DNA from: Marilutibacter penaei
GTDB lineage: Bacteria; Pseudomonadota; Gammaproteobacteria; Xanthomonadales; Xanthomonadaceae
Direction of reading: 5' to 3'
Assembly: GCF_014145395.1 (NCBI RefSeq)
Contig: NZ_JACHTE010000008.1
Span: 62,001 to 126,000, forward strand
Length of the DNA: 64,000 nt
Shown here: one piece after another, positions 45,465 to 60,200 of the stretch
Position numbering within the stretch: the first letter of the stretch is position 1
Layout of the letters: every line of letters begins with the position of its first letter
The notes under the pieces: model-generated
What the model was told of the DNA's origin: nothing
Database searches by the model: none
Seen by the model: the letters and a program-made list of their open reading frames with translations, nothing else
Program-made: the position numbers and the translations under genes

Positions 45465-45650
45465 GTCCTGCCCGCCCCAACTGAAGTCATGGTCCGCGGG
45501 CACTTTTCACGTGCGTCGGGGTCCATCCTTACCGGAATCGTTTGCCGGAACGGCCCGCCAACGCGACAATGACCGCTTCGTGCGGCGATTCGGCAGGCAC
45601 GGCCGCCAGGGTCCTCCGGCGGTTGGACATCTATCAGGAGCAGCTTTGCA

Positions 45651-46580
45651 ATGAAGGCTTTGATCCAGGGCGCCGCGGCGCTGATCGTCGCGGCACTGGC
45701 CGGAACCGGCCTGCCGATCGCGTCCGCCCACGCGCAGGACGCCGGACCGCTTGCCGGCGAACGCCAGAAGGTCAGCTACATGATCGGGCAGGACGTGGGA
45801 CGCTCGATCAAGCCGATCGGGGCGGACCTCGACATGGACGCGTTCGCGAAGGCGATCGAGAATGCCTTCGAGGGCGGCGAGCCTCTCGTCTCCCAGGAAG
45901 AGGCCCCCATGATCGGCCAGGCCCTCATGATGCGTTCGGCCGCCCGTGCCGGGCAGGCCCCTGACGGGGCGAGCGTGCCGGAACTCGACGCGCGCAAGGC
46001 CGGTTACCTGGTCGGCAACGACATCGGCAACCGCCTGAAGCCGATCAAGGACGAGGTCGACCTGCCGGTACTGATCCAGTCGGTCCAGACCCAGGTCAGC
46101 GGGGGCACCTCCTTGCTGAGCGAAACCGAGCTGGCTGCGGTGCGTGACGCGTTCTCGCAGCGGATGCAGGCGGATGCGCAGCGCCGGGCCGATGCGGCGA
46201 AGGGCGAGGGCGAGGCCTTCCTGGCGAAGAACAAGGACGAAGCGGGCGTGATCTCGACCGCGTCCGGCCTCCAGTACCGCGTGGTCCGGCAGGGATCCGG
46301 CCCCCGCCCCCGGCCGACCGACACGGTCCGCGTGAACTACCACGGCACCTTGCTCGATGGCACGGTGTTCGACAGTTCGTATGATCGCGGCCAGCCCGCC
46401 GAGTTCGCGCTGAACCAGGTCATTGCCGGCTGGACGGAGGGCGTGGCGCTGATGCCGGTCGGCAGCAAGTACACCTTCTGGATCCCGAGCGACCTGGCCT
46501 ATGGAAGCAAGGGGGCGCCGCCGATGGTGCCGCCGAATTCAGTGCTGAAGTTCGACGTCGAGCTCCAGGCCATCCAGTAA
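45651..46580 (+). CDS. FKBP-type peptidyl-prolyl isomerase with two N-terminal domains
   Basis: 309 residues. Signal peptide (about 1-28, ending SAHAQ). Two tandem FKBP_N-type dimerisation domains: about 38-95 (RQKVSYMIGQDVGRSIKPIG) and about 113-178 (ARKAGYLVGNDIGNRLKPIK), then a linker helix and an FKBP_C domain (about 200-309) with SGLQYRVVRQGSGPRP, VNYHGTLLDGTVFDSSY and PSDLAYGSKG. Periplasmic folding catalyst of the FkpA/Mip type. The duplicated N-terminal domain is unusual; most have one. Followed by a related FKBP gene 81 bases on. Confidence 0.88.
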   Translation: MKALIQGAAALIVAALAGTGLPIASAHAQDAGPLAGERQKVSYMIGQDVGRSIKPIGADLDMDAFAKAIENAFEGGEPLVSQEEAPMIGQALMMRSAARAGQAPDGASVPELDARKAGYLVGNDIGNRLKPIKDEVDLPVLIQSVQTQVSGGTSLLSETELAAVRDAFSQRMQADAQRRADAAKGEGEAFLAKNKDEAGVISTASGLQYRVVRQGSGPRPRPTDTVRVNYHGTLLDGTVFDSSYDRGQPAEFALNQVIAGWTEGVALMPVGSKYTFWIPSDLAYGSKGAPPMVPPNSVLKFDVELQAIQ

Positions 46581-46661
46581 TCCCCCTTGGCCCGCGCCCG
46601 TCGCGGGCTCCGCAGGACGCCATCGCCCGTCCGCACTTCGCACTTCCGGAGTCTATCCCCC

Positions 46662-47492
46662 ATGCAGAAGACGTTTCGCACCCCCCGTTCCCTGATGCTC
46701 GTGGGCGCCCTGTCCCTGGCGCTGGCCGCGTGCAATCCAGAAGCCACGCCCGACACGACGGCCGACGCGACCGCCGACGGGAGCCAGGCGACGCCGGCTG
46801 TCGCCGATGCCGATGAGGCCGCCGGCGCCGTGGAAATCGAAGGCCTGGAGGGCCAGAAGGCACAGGCGGGTTACATGATCGGCCTGCAGATGGCGAAGTC
46901 GCTGGAGCCGATCAGTTCCGAGATCGACCAGGAGGCGCTGTTCGATGCTCTCAGGACCGTCCTCGCCGGAGACACGCCGCTGATGACCGACGAGCAGGCG
47001 GAGCAGGTGGCGCAGGCATTCGGCCAGCACATGCAGGAAAAGATGGAAGCAGACCAGGCGGCCAAGGCGAAGGAAAACGAGGAGGCCGGCAAGGCATTCC
47101 TGGAGACCAACGCCGGGAAGCCCGGCATCGAGACCACGGCATCCGGCCTGCAGTACGAGGTGCTTGAGAAAGGTGACGGCCCGAAGCCGACCGCCGAAGA
47201 CACCGTCCGCGTGCACTACACCGGCAAGCTCCTGGACGGCACCGTGTTCGACGATTCCACCGAGGCAGGCGAGCCGGTCGAATTCCCGCTGACCCGCGTG
47301 GTGCCGGGCTGGGCCGAGGGGCTTCAGCTGATGCCGGTGGGCAGCAAGTATCGCCTGTGGATCCCCGGCGAGCTGGGCTACGGTCCGATGGGAACCCCCG
47401 GTGGACCGATCGGTCCCAATGCCACGCTGGTATTCGATGTCGAGCTGATCGGCATCGCACCGCCCGAGGCCACCGCGGCCGGCGAAGGCTGA
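46662..47492 (+). CDS. FKBP-type peptidyl-prolyl isomerase, lipoprotein
   Basis: 276 residues from ATG 46662. Signal with lipobox-like LALAAC at about 19-24. A low-complexity Thr/Ala/Asp stretch (about 28-60) precedes one FKBP_N domain (about 64-130: QKAQAGYMIGLQMAKSLEPI), a helix, and an FKBP_C domain (about 160-262) with SGLQYEVLEKGDGPKP, VHYTGKLLDGTVFDDS and PGELGYGPMG. An envelope-anchored prolyl isomerase and chaperone. Probably a duplicate of the preceding gene. Confidence 0.9.
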   Translation: MQKTFRTPRSLMLVGALSLALAACNPEATPDTTADATADGSQATPAVADADEAAGAVEIEGLEGQKAQAGYMIGLQMAKSLEPISSEIDQEALFDALRTVLAGDTPLMTDEQAEQVAQAFGQHMQEKMEADQAAKAKENEEAGKAFLETNAGKPGIETTASGLQYEVLEKGDGPKPTAEDTVRVHYTGKLLDGTVFDDSTEAGEPVEFPLTRVVPGWAEGLQLMPVGSKYRLWIPGELGYGPMGTPGGPIGPNATLVFDVELIGIAPPEATAAGEG

Positions 47493-47523
47493 GCCTCGCT
47501 CGGCTTCCAGGGAGCTTGTGTAA

Positions 47524-48870
47524 ATGCGTGTAACGATCTTCGGCACGGGTTATGTCGGCCTCGTCACCGGCGCCTGCCTCGCGGACGTCGGGCATGACGT
47601 CGTCTGCGTCGACGTGGACGAGGTCAAGGTCGAGGGGCTCAACCGCGGTGTCGTGCCGATCTTCGAGCCCGGCCTCGAACCGATGGTCAAGGCCAACCAT
47701 GCCGCCGGGCGCCTGCGCTTCACTACCGATGCCGCTACGGCGATCGCCCACGGAGAAGTCATCTTCATCGCCGTGGGCACCCCTCCCGACGAAGACGGCA
47801 GTGCCGACCTTCGTTATGTCCTGGAAGTGGCGCGTACCATCGGCCAGCACATCGAACGGCCGGCGGTCGTGGTGGACAAATCCACGGTGCCGGTCGGAAC
47901 CGCGGACAAGGTGCGCGAGGCGATCGCCACCGAGCTGCTGGTGCGCCAGGTCGAGGTGCCATTCTCGGTGGCCTCGAACCCCGAGTTCCTGAAGGAAGGC
48001 GATGCCGTCGCGGACTGCATGCGTCCAGACCGGATCGTCATTGGCGCATCCGAGCCGGGTGCGGTCGAGAAGCTCAAGCGCCTCTATGCGCCCTTCAACC
48101 GCAACCACGAACGCATCGTGGTCATGGACGTGCGCTCCGCGGAGCTGACCAAGTACGCGGCCAACGCGATGCTCGCGACCAAGATCAGCTTCATGAACGA
48201 GATCGCGAACATCGCAGAACGGGTCGGTGCAGACGTGGAGATGGTGAGGCAGGGCATCGGCTCGGACCCCCGGATCGGCTGGCATTTCATCTACCCCGGG
48301 GCGGGCTACGGGGGGTCCTGTTTTCCGAAGGATGTCCAGGCACTTGCCCGCACCGCCCAGCAGCATGGCATCGACCCGCGGCTGCTCAACGCCGTCGAGT
48401 CCGTCAACGAACATCAGAAAAAGCACCTGTTCGAACTGATCGAGCGCCACTACGGTGGCAAGCTCAAGGGCAGGACGTTCGCGGTATGGGGCCTCGCCTT
48501 CAAGCCGAATACCGATGACATGCGCGAGGCCTCCAGTCGCCGCCTGCTGCAGCAGCTGTGGGACGCGGGCGCGCAGGTACGCGCGTACGATCCCGAGGCA
48601 CGCCACGAGGCGCAGCGCATCTTCGGCGAGCGCGACGACCTGGTGCTGTGCGAGTCGGCCAATGCCGCACTCATCGACGCCGACGCGCTGGTGGTGGTCA
48701 CCGAGTGGAAGCCGTTCCGGAGCCCTGATTTCAGCCGCATCAAGCGGGCCCTCCGGGATGCGGCGATCTTCGACGGTCGCAATCTGTACTTGCCCGAGGA
48801 AGTCGAGGCCGCGGGCATTGCCTACTACGGCATCGGCCGGGGTCGCTCCGTGGCCGGCTGGAACGGATGA
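47524..48870 (+). CDS. ugd: UDP-glucose 6-dehydrogenase
   Basis: 448 residues. NAD-dependent nucleotide-sugar dehydrogenase. N-terminal Rossmann motif [43 protein letters not shown] near 155-178; the catalytic cysteine in [16 protein letters not shown] near 260-275 (about C267); C-terminal domain with [16 protein letters not shown]. Makes UDP-glucuronate for surface polysaccharide or modified lipid A. GDP-mannose specificity cannot be fully excluded. slyX overlaps its end. Confidence 0.93.
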   Translation: MRVTIFGTGYVGLVTGACLADVGHDVVCVDVDEVKVEGLNRGVVPIFEPGLEPMVKANHAAGRLRFTTDAATAIAHGEVIFIAVGTPPDEDGSADLRYVLEVARTIGQHIERPAVVVDKSTVPVGTADKVREAIATELLVRQVEVPFSVASNPEFLKEGDAVADCMRPDRIVIGASEPGAVEKLKRLYAPFNRNHERIVVMDVRSAELTKYAANAMLATKISFMNEIANIAERVGADVEMVRQGIGSDPRIGWHFIYPGAGYGGSCFPKDVQALARTAQQHGIDPRLLNAVESVNEHQKKHLFELIERHYGGKLKGRTFAVWGLAFKPNTDDMREASSRRLLQQLWDAGAQVRAYDPEARHEAQRIFGERDDLVLCESANAALIDADALVVVTEWKPFRSPDFSRIKRALRDAAIFDGRNLYLPEEVEAAGIAYYGIGRGRSVAGWNG

Positions 48871-49100
48871 ACCCGAGCGCGATCGACGAGCGACTGGTCG
48901 ACCTGGAAACGCGTCTCGCGTTCCAGGAGCAGGCCATGCAGGAGCTGAGCGACGCGCTCGCGGCTTCGCGTGACGAGGAGGCCCGCAATGCGCTCCTGTT
49001 GCACCGCGCGCTCGATGAACTGCGACAATTGCGCTCGACCCTGTCGTCCGGCGCCGTGAATGCGGACCCGGCGCAGGAACCGCCGCCGCCCCACTACTGA
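48867..49100 (+). CDS. slyX: SlyX family protein
   Basis: 77 residues, a predicted coiled coil ([24 protein letters not shown] near 8-31) ending in PPPPHY, the C-terminal PPHY signature of SlyX. Function unknown across the family. ATG overlaps the ugd stop by four bases. Confidence 0.9.
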   Translation: MNPSAIDERLVDLETRLAFQEQAMQELSDALAASRDEEARNALLLHRALDELRQLRSTLSSGAVNADPAQEPPPPHY

Positions 49101-49116
49101 CCGCAAGATCCGCACC

Positions 49117-49767
49117 ATGAGCGATACCCTGCGCAACCAGCTGCTCGGCCTGGGATTCAAGCCCGCGCCGAAACCCGCAAAGGACGCGAGGCCGCCCCAT
49201 CGGGACGGCAAGGGCGTGAAGCCGCCCCGCAAGGATGGCAAGGGCGGTCGCCGCGACGCATCCTCCCGCCCGGGACGGGGTGACGCTGGCCATGCTGCCA
49301 CCGGCAAGGGCCGCGGTGCAGGCGGGAAGGCGCGGTCACAAGGTGACATCGAGCTTGCCAAGGCCTACGCCATCCGCGCCCAGCGCGAGAAAGACGAGCG
49401 GATTGCCGCCGAGCGCGCCAAACAGGAGGAAGCGCGGCTGCGCCGCGAGGCGCGGGCGAGGCTTGCCATCCTGATCGAAGGCAAGGCGCTGAACAGCGAC
49501 AAGGCCGACATCGCCCGGCATTTCGAGTACGGCGGCAAGATCAAGCGGATCTATGTCACCGGTGAACAGCTGAAGGCGCTCAATGCCGGCGAGCTGGGCG
49601 TGATCCAGCAGAACGGACGGTATCTGCTGGTGACCTCCGCGCTTCTCGCGGAGGCGGAAGCGACCTTCGCGCCCTGCGTGGCGCTGAAGGTCGACCCGAA
49701 CGCGCCCGTGGCGGACGACCCGTATGCCGATCCGAAGTACCAGGTGCCCGACGACCTGGTCTGGTGA
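49117..49767 (+). CDS. DUF2058 family protein
   Basis: 216 residues. Starts MSDTLRNQLLGLGFKP, typical of DUF2058 (YaiL) proteins. A basic Lys/Gly/Arg-rich linker (about 18-80) is followed by a charged helix (KAYAIRAQREKDERIAAERAKQEEARLRRE) and a C-terminal domain (about 125-200) with YGGKIKRIYVTGEQLKAL and GVIQQNGRYLLVT. Cytoplasmic, possibly nucleic-acid binding from its basic character. The exact role is unknown. Converges on tyrA with nine bases between. Confidence 0.88.
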   Translation: MSDTLRNQLLGLGFKPAPKPAKDARPPHRDGKGVKPPRKDGKGGRRDASSRPGRGDAGHAATGKGRGAGGKARSQGDIELAKAYAIRAQREKDERIAAERAKQEEARLRREARARLAILIEGKALNSDKADIARHFEYGGKIKRIYVTGEQLKALNAGELGVIQQNGRYLLVTSALLAEAEATFAPCVALKVDPNAPVADDPYADPKYQVPDDLVW

Positions 49768-49776
49768 CCATTGGCG

Positions 49777-50942
49777 CTAGCCGGAGGTCCCCGCAGGGCG
49801 ACTGCCCCCCACGATACGGCCCACTCCTTCCTCCTGGATATCCGCGCACAGGGCCTGCCAGGTGTCGGGGGCGAGGCGGCGCGCCTGCGCCTGCCCGATG
49901 CCGATACGGAAGTGGAGTTCGCCCTCCGGGCTGCGCGAGGAGTGGATGGAGTCGAGGTTGACGCCATGTCGCTCGAAGATGCCCAGCAGCACCCTCAGTG
50001 AGCCGGGCCGGTCTTCGGGAAGGAAGACACTGAGGTACTCGGGTGCCTCGAGGTCCGCCATCAGGTAGCCCATTCGCTCGAAGGCATGGCTGCCCGCTGC
50101 CAGCGCCTTGGCACCGAAGAAGGTCGAGCTGTCGCTCAACAGGTCCCGGCGCAGGCGGGCGCGCGCATGCGGGCCACCCTCGCGCACGCAGTCGCGCAGG
50201 GCCTCGACCGAGGCGAGGAGGCGTTCCAGCATGGGCAGCACGTGCGGATTGTCGAACTGGATGTCTTCGTAGATGCCCGGATTGCCGGCGAGCATGCGCT
50301 CGGTGACGGCGAGGTCCAGCCCGAAGCCGACCGTCCTCAGCGGATGCAGGGCCGGAAGCCCGCCGATGTCGGGCGCCAGCTCGCGCAGGACGCGGGCCTG
50401 TGCCATGTGCCCCGCATGCACGAGACCCTGCACGAGTGCCATGGCACGGTCGTGGTGCGCGGGATCGACCTCGACGCATTCGGCCTGGGTGGCGGCAAGG
50501 AAGTCGTCGAGCCAGGGGCGCCAGGACGTCACCCGGGCGGGACACACCGCCATCACGCGGCCCTTCAGTGTTTCCACTTTGGGTGGGGCCGCCATCGGAT
50601 GCAGGCCGGCCACGTCCGCGCGGGACCGGAGCAATGCCTCGACAGGGGCCTGCTTGATCGAGGTCACGTCCAGCCACAGCCGGCCACGCTCGATGCCATC
50701 GGCGAGGGCCACGTAGTCATCGATCACAGAGACGGTCGACCGGATGGGAGCGGCGAACAGGAGGATGTCCGCTGCTTCGATCAGTTCCCGGGCCTCCAAC
50801 CGCGTGTCGCCGACCGGATCCCGCCCGACCACCTCGAGCCCCATCGTCCGTTGGAAGAAACGGCTCAGCCAGCGTCCGTACGCCCCCCGGCTGCCGACGA
50901 TGCCGACGACCGGCCGACCACGCCGGGCAGGCGGGGTGGTGT

Positions 50943-50946
<4 letters not shown>
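49777..50946 (-). CDS. tyrA: Prephenate dehydrogenase with C-terminal ACT domain
   Basis: 389 residues. NAD-binding Rossmann domain ([19 protein letters not shown] near 13-31, a G-x-x-G-x-x-G variant), catalytic histidine region GLHPMAAPP near 114-122, a helical dimerisation domain (about 180-290, [23 protein letters not shown]) and a C-terminal ACT domain (about 307-375: [21 protein letters not shown]). Converts prephenate to 4-hydroxyphenylpyruvate for tyrosine synthesis; the ACT domain suggests tyrosine feedback. It is the last gene of the regulator-metH operon, overlapping metH by four bases, and is 12 kb away from pheA/aroA. Confidence 0.92.
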
Positions 50947-53623
<2,677 letters not shown>

Positions 53624-53627
<4 letters not shown>

Positions 53628-54721
53628 GCGGCCTCCAGTGCCGGGAGGGCCCGCGGGGGATACTCGCCCACGGCACGTGCGATGGCATTGATATGCGCGG
53701 GGGAGGTCCCGCAGCAGCCTCCCACGAGATTGAGAAGTCCCGCCCGGGCGAATTCGCCGAGCACCGCCGCCATGTCCTCCGGTGTTTCGTCGTAGCCGCC
53801 GAAGGCGTTGGGAAGGCCGGCGTTCGGATGGGTGCTCACGTATGCGTCGGCGATCTGGGCAAGCACGTCCACATGGACGCGCAGATCCTTGGCACCCAGC
53901 GCGCAGTTCAGTCCGATCGACAGCGGTCGCGCGTGGCGCAGCGAGTACCAGAAGGCCTCGGCCGTCTGCCCGGAAAGCGTCCGTCCGGAGGCATCCGTGA
54001 TCGTGCCGGACACCATCACCGGCAGCCGGGATCCCCGGGCGTCGAATGCCTCCTCGATCGCGAACAGGGCCGCCTTGGCGTTGAGGGTATCGAACACGGT
54101 CTCGACCATCAGCAGGTCGGCGCCGCCGTCGATGAGGCCATCGGTGGCCTCGCGGTAGGCCTCACGCAGCGCATCGAACGTGATGGCGCGAAATCCAGGG
54201 CGGTTCACGTCGGGACTCAGCGACGCGGTCCGGCTGGTGGGCCCCAGCACGCCGATGACGAAACGCGGGCGTGCCGGGTCGCGTGCTTCGGCCGCGTCGC
54301 AGGCCTCGCGTGCCAGTCGCGCTCCGGCCTCGTTGAGTTCGCGGGCGAGGTGCGACAGGCCGTAGTCGGCCAGCGAGATGGTGGTCGAGTTGAAGGTGTT
54401 CGTTTCCACCAGGTCCGCGCCCGCGTCGAGGTACTGTGCGTGGATATCGCGGATGATCTCCGGGCGGGTCAGGCTCAGCAGGTCGTTGTTGCCGCGCTGG
54501 TCATGGCTGCAGCCGCAACTGGCGCCGTGGACGTGCCCGGCCTCGGGCAGGTACGCAGCGTCGAAGCCGTCGACGAAGCGTTCGCCGCGGTAATCGCCTT
54601 CGTCCAGTCCATGCTGCTGGATCATCGTGCCCATCGCGCCGTCGATGACGAGGATGCGGGCCTGCAGCGCGTCCTGCAGGCGGGCCACGCGCTGGGGATT
54701 CAACCAGGGGAGGGTGTCCAC
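53624..54721 (-). CDS. Methionine synthase, homocysteine S-methyltransferase part
   Basis: 365 residues from GTG 54721 (AGGAAG seven bases upstream). Homocysteine-binding zinc domain of Met[22 protein letters not shown]-like start, GLNCALGA near 247-254 and [11 protein letters not shown] near 339-349 supply the three zinc-ligating cysteines. This module is normally the N-terminal third of a single MetH chain; here it is a separate gene overlapping the rest by four bases, an arrangement known in xanthomonads. Downstream of the ArsR-methyltransferase regulator with a one-base gap. Confidence 0.94.
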
Positions 54722-54722
54722 G

Positions 54723-55685
54723 TCAGGACTTCCTGCGGCCAGGGCGGAGGGCCTCCGCGGGCTTGCGCGCCAGCAGGGCGATCACCGCGAAATGGGGCGG
54801 CCGCCGCTCGCGGGTGACGGTGTCGCAACTGACGATGTCAAGACCGGCCTTTTCGGCAAAGCGCGCCAGGTCCTTTTCGCCAAAGCCCAGGTTGACGTGG
54901 CCATAGCTCTCCACCGTGCTCTGGTGGGCATGGCGCGCGAGGCTGGTGAGCAGCAGGCGCCCACCAGGCCGGAGCACGCGTGCGGCCTCGGAGACGGCCC
55001 GGGCGGGCTGGTCGGCGTACGTCAGGGCATGCATCAGGACCACCAGGTCGAAGGTCCCCGCCTCGAAGGGCAGCGCGTGCATGTCGCCTTCCTGGACCTC
55101 GACGTTGCGCAGCCGGCGGAGCCGTTCGCTGGCGGCATTCACCACCTTGCTGCTGGCGTCCAGGCATACGTACCGTTGCGCGTGCGGCGCCAGCAGCTCC
55201 GCAAGGACGCCATCGCCCGAGGCGATGTCGAGCACGTCCCCCGGTTCGAGCAGGGGCAGCGCGGAACGCGCCATCGCCTCCCAGGTGCGCCCTGGGGAAT
55301 AATGGCGCTCCATGTCGCCGGCCACGGAGTCCGCCCAGTTCTGGTCGGCGGCGCGGGCCGCAAGCACATCGGGGAGGCGTCCGGCGTCCTGCTTCAGCAG
55401 CGGATCGTCGCTGCCGCTGCGCAGCGTATGCCACAGTGCGCGCTGTGCCGGGTCCAGCGCCTCTTCCTCGAAGCGGTAATACGCGGACACCCCCGAGCGC
55501 CGATCCCGCACCAGGCCCGCCTCCTTCAACCGGGCGAGGTGGGTGGAGACGCGCGGCTGCGCAAGTCGCGTCACGGCGGACAGCTCCGCGACGGTCAGCT
55601 CCTCCTGCTCGAGCAGGGCGAGGAGGCGTACGCGGGTGGCGTCTGCGAACACCTTCAGTCGGGACGACCAGCCTTCGAGGTCCAT
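54723..55685 (-). CDS. ArsR-family regulator fused to a SAM-methyltransferase domain (SahR-like)
   Basis: 320 residues from ATG 55685 (AGGAG five bases upstream). The N-terminal ArsR winged helix (about 1-90) is [23 protein letters not shown], then [21 protein letters not shown] class I methyltransferase domain follows (about 140-290) with [15 protein letters not shown] near 164-178 and [29 protein letters not shown]. No metal-binding CxC motif is seen in the ArsR part. Regulators of this fusion type (SahR) sense SAM-cycle metabolites; the direct coupling to metH supports that, but binding is not shown. It heads the metH-tyrA operon. Confidence 0.88.
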   Translation of the reverse strand: MDLEGWSSRLKVFADATRVRLLALLEQEELTVAELSAVTRLAQPRVSTHLARLKEAGLVRDRRSGVSAYYRFEEEALDPAQRALWHTLRSGSDDPLLKQDAGRLPDVLAARAADQNWADSVAGDMERHYSPGRTWEAMARSALPLLEPGDVLDIASGDGVLAELLAPHAQRYVCLDASSKVVNAASERLRRLRNVEVQEGDMHALPFEAGTFDLVVLMHALTYADQPARAVSEAARVLRPGGRLLLTSLARHAHQSTVESYGHVNLGFGEKDLARFAEKAGLDIVSCDTVTRERRPPHFAVIALLARKPAEALRPGRRKS

Positions 55686-55734
55686 CGGTACTCCTGGTGC
55701 GCCGGGCGAGGCGGCGGCGCTTAATTCATCAAAT

Positions 55735-55744
55735 TATCGCGATA
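55735..55744. promoter_or_regulatory. TATCGCGATA palindrome in the regulator-ACAD intergenic region
   Basis: Perfect ten-base palindrome TATCGCGATA within an AT-rich island (about 55721-55765) between divergent regulator and acyl-CoA dehydrogenase genes. TTAATTCATCAAAT and AGAGATAAG flank it. Candidate autoregulatory operator of the ArsR-methyltransferase protein, and possibly of the divergent gene. Confidence 0.5.
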
Positions 55745-55833
55745 TAGAGATAAGTCTGATTTGCCGATCCCGCCGGGTCAAGTCCGGCGGGCGAAACCGC
55801 CGATTCAGGCTGGGGTTCGGGGGCGGGGCTGGC

Positions 55834-55868
55834 TACAATTGCGGGATCGGTTTGTCCATCCGGACAAA
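55834..55868 (+). promoter_or_regulatory. -10 box and 7-4-7 inverted repeat before acyl-CoA dehydrogenase gene
   Basis: TACAAT at 55834-55839 is a good -10 candidate with a poor -35. Twelve bases on, TTTGTCC (55851-55857), a four-base spacer and GGACAAA (55862-55868) form a perfect inverted repeat directly ahead of the Shine-Dalgarno. It could be a repressor operator at the transcription start or a small leader hairpin. Confidence 0.55.
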
Positions 55869-55883
55869 AGTAGAGGTGCAGAC

Positions 55884-57044
<1,161 letters not shown>

Positions 57045-57251
57045 CACCGCCATGGACGTCCCGACGGTCTCTGCCGCACGCCCCTCCGGGGGTGTGTGCC
57101 GCCGGCAAACCGTGCGGATGCGAATGGTCCGCGGCGAATCGCGCATCACCCGCCGTTCATCCACGCGGGCGTGCAATAGCAATGCCTTCATCCGAATCTT
57201 CCACGGCCTGCGCGCGAGCGCGGGCCTTCCTGCATTGGATCCCCTGTTTCC

Positions 57252-60200
57252 ATGAGCACTGCAGACAAAAAGTCGTCGAAATCCCGTAAAGCGAACCGCG
57301 GCAATGCGGCAGGCCCGTCCCGCGCCGCGCGTCCCCGCAAGGCATTGAGCGCGCCCGTCGTCGGCGCGGTCTCGCATCCGGTCTCGCTGGCCCCGGTGAT
57401 CGCGGAGATGCGCAAGGACCTGCCGAAGGCGCGGCACGCCGAAGTGGAGACGTTCGCGCACGCGTTCTACCAACGCATGGGCGACGATGAATTCCCGCAG
57501 CACTCGGTCGAGGGCTGGGCCGCGCTGGCGGGCGACTTCCTCGATTTCGCGCGGACCCGCAAGCCTGGGGCGGCGGGCATCCGCCTGTTCAACCCCACGG
57601 CCGGCAAGCATGGCTGGGAGTCCCCCCATACCGTCCTGCAGATCGTCAACGATGACATGCCGTTCCTGGTCGATTCGGTGACCATGCGCCTGGCCGAACT
57701 CGGCATCGGCGTGCACGTACTGGGCCATCCGGTGGTCGAATGCAGCCGCGACCGCAAGGGCAAGCTGCTGGCGATCGGCGAGGGGCAGCCGGAATCCCTG
57801 ATGCACCTGGAGATCGACCGCCAGGCGGCGGACGAGATGCCCCGGGTGGAACAGGCCATCGCATCGGTGTTGGACGACGTGCGCGCGATCGTGGACGACT
57901 GGCAGGCCATGCGCGCGAAGATGCTGGATATCGCCGAGGGCTTCGACCGCCGCACGGTCCCGGCCGATCCGGCCGGGCGCGAAGAAGCGCAGGCGTTCCT
58001 GCGCTGGGCGGCGGACAATCATTTCACGCTGCTGGGCTACCGCGAGTACGAAGTGGTTCGCCAGAAGGGCGTGGAAGTGTTGCGCGCGGTCGCCGACAGC
58101 GGACTTGGCCTGCTGCGCGGCGGCGACCTGGGCAAGCCCCGCCTGCTGACATCGCTCGCTGCGCATTACATGCCGCAATCCGGTGCCGTCGATGCCCTGA
58201 TCCTGACCAAGACGAATGCCCGCGCCACCGTGCACCGTCCGGGCTACATGGATTACATCGGGGTTCTGGATTTCGATGCATCCGGGAAGCCGGTACGGGA
58301 ACAGCGGTTCCTGGGGCTGTACACCTCCAGTGCCTACACCAGCCGCCCGTGGACCATCCCGCTGGTGCGCGAGCGCCACGACCACGTGATGCGCCGTTCG
58401 GGCCTCGCGCCCGACAGCCACAACGGAAAGGCACTGCGCCACATCCTCGAAACCCTGCCTCGCGACGAACTGTTCCAGTCCACCGGCGACGAATTGCTGC
58501 ATACCTCGATGGCGATCCTTGGCCTGCAGGAGCGCGTACGCAGCAAGCTGTTCCTGCGGCGCGATCGCTACGGCCGCTATTTCTCGGGGCTGGCCTACAT
58601 CCCGCGCGATCGCTTCAACACCGAGGTGCGGCATCGCATCGAAGCCATGCTCAAGCGGATGTTGCACGGCGAGCACATCGATACCAACGTCCAGCTCAGC
58701 GAATCGCCACTGGCCCAGCTGCACATGATCGTGCGCCCGAAGTCCGGCGAGGCGATCCAGATCGACCATGCCGCGATCGAGAGCGAGCTGGCGCAGATCG
58801 TCCGCAACTGGCAGGACGACCTGCGCGACGCGCTGGTGCGCCGGCATGGCGAACAGGCCGGGCTGCACCTGGCCCAGCGGTATGGCCGTGCGCTGCCAGC
58901 CGGCTACATCGAACATTCCGGCGTGGGTGCCGCGGTGAACGATGTCGAGCACCTGGCGGGGCTGGAAGGCCCGGACGACCTCAGCCTGAGCCTGTGCCGC
59001 TCCCATCCGGGCGAGGGGGGTCTGCGCTTCAAGTTCTATCGACAGCTCGATGACATCCCGCTGTCCGACGCGCTCCCGATGATGGAGAACATGGGCCTGC
59101 GGGTGATCGCGGAGCACCCGTTCCGCATCGTTCCGGACGAAACGCCGCTGTACATCCAGGACTTTGAGGTGGAGACGCTGGCGGGCGACATCGACGTCAG
59201 TGACCTCGATGAAGCGTTCGAGGAAGCCTTCGCCCACATCTGGCGCGGCAATGCCGAGAACGACGGCTTCAACCGCCTGATCCTCGCAGCCGGCCTGTCC
59301 TGGCGGCAGGTCGCGATGCTGCGCGCTTATTGCAAGTACCTGCTGCAGGTCGGCGTGCCGTTCTCCCAGGCCTATGTCGAGCAGACCTTCGCACGCTATC
59401 CGCTGCTCGCGCGCCTGATGGTCGAACTGTTCGAAGCGCGCTTCCATCCGCATACCGGTGGCGAGAGCAAGGCCGAGATCAAGGCCGGGATGGAGCGCTT
59501 CAGGGCCCAGCTCGAACGCCTGGCCCAGGGCGATGCCGCGACGCTGACGGCGCTCGAGCCGGTGATCGACGCCCGGACGGGGAAGCGCGAGCGGCAGCTC
59601 GAGGCGACGCGCAAGGCGCTGCTGGCCCTGCTGGATCGCGTCTCCAGCCTCGACGAGGACCGGATCCTGCGCAGCTACATGGGCGTCATCGAAGCGACCC
59701 TCAGGACCAGTTACTACCAGGCGGGTGCCGGTGGGGCCGAGAAGGGCTATGTCAGCTACAAGTTCGACTCCACCCAGGTCCCGGACCTGCCCAAGCCCCG
59801 TCCGTATCGCGAGATCTTCGTCTGCGGGCCGCGCGTGGAGGGCATCCACCTGCGGTTCGGCCCCGTGGCACGCGGTGGCCTGCGCTGGTCCGACCGCCGT
59901 GAAGACTTCCGCACCGAGGTCCTGGGCCTGGTCAAGGCGCAGATGGTGAAGAACACCGTCATCGTGCCGGTGGGCTCCAAGGGCGGCTTCATCTGCAAGC
60001 GTCCGCCGCCCAATGGCGACCGCGATGCCGTGTTCGCCGAGGGCGTGGCCTGCTACAAAATGTTCATCAACGGCCTGCTGGACATCACCGACAACCTGGT
60101 CGACGGCGACGTCGTGCCGCCGGTCGACGTCGTGCGGCATGACCAGGACGATCCCTACCTGGTGGTCGCGGCGGACAAGGGCACGGCGACGTTCTCGGAC

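Noticed and set aside
46951-49293. A 780-codon minus-strand frame opposite ugd and FKBP genes
   Set aside because: Antisense shadow without a family match or ribosome binding site.
57045-57251. Short plus-strand frame of 67 codons upstream of the glutamate dehydrogenase gene
   Set aside because: It overlaps the start of the dehydrogenase gene, is Arg/Ser-rich, and has no ribosome binding site; the region is treated as a leader.
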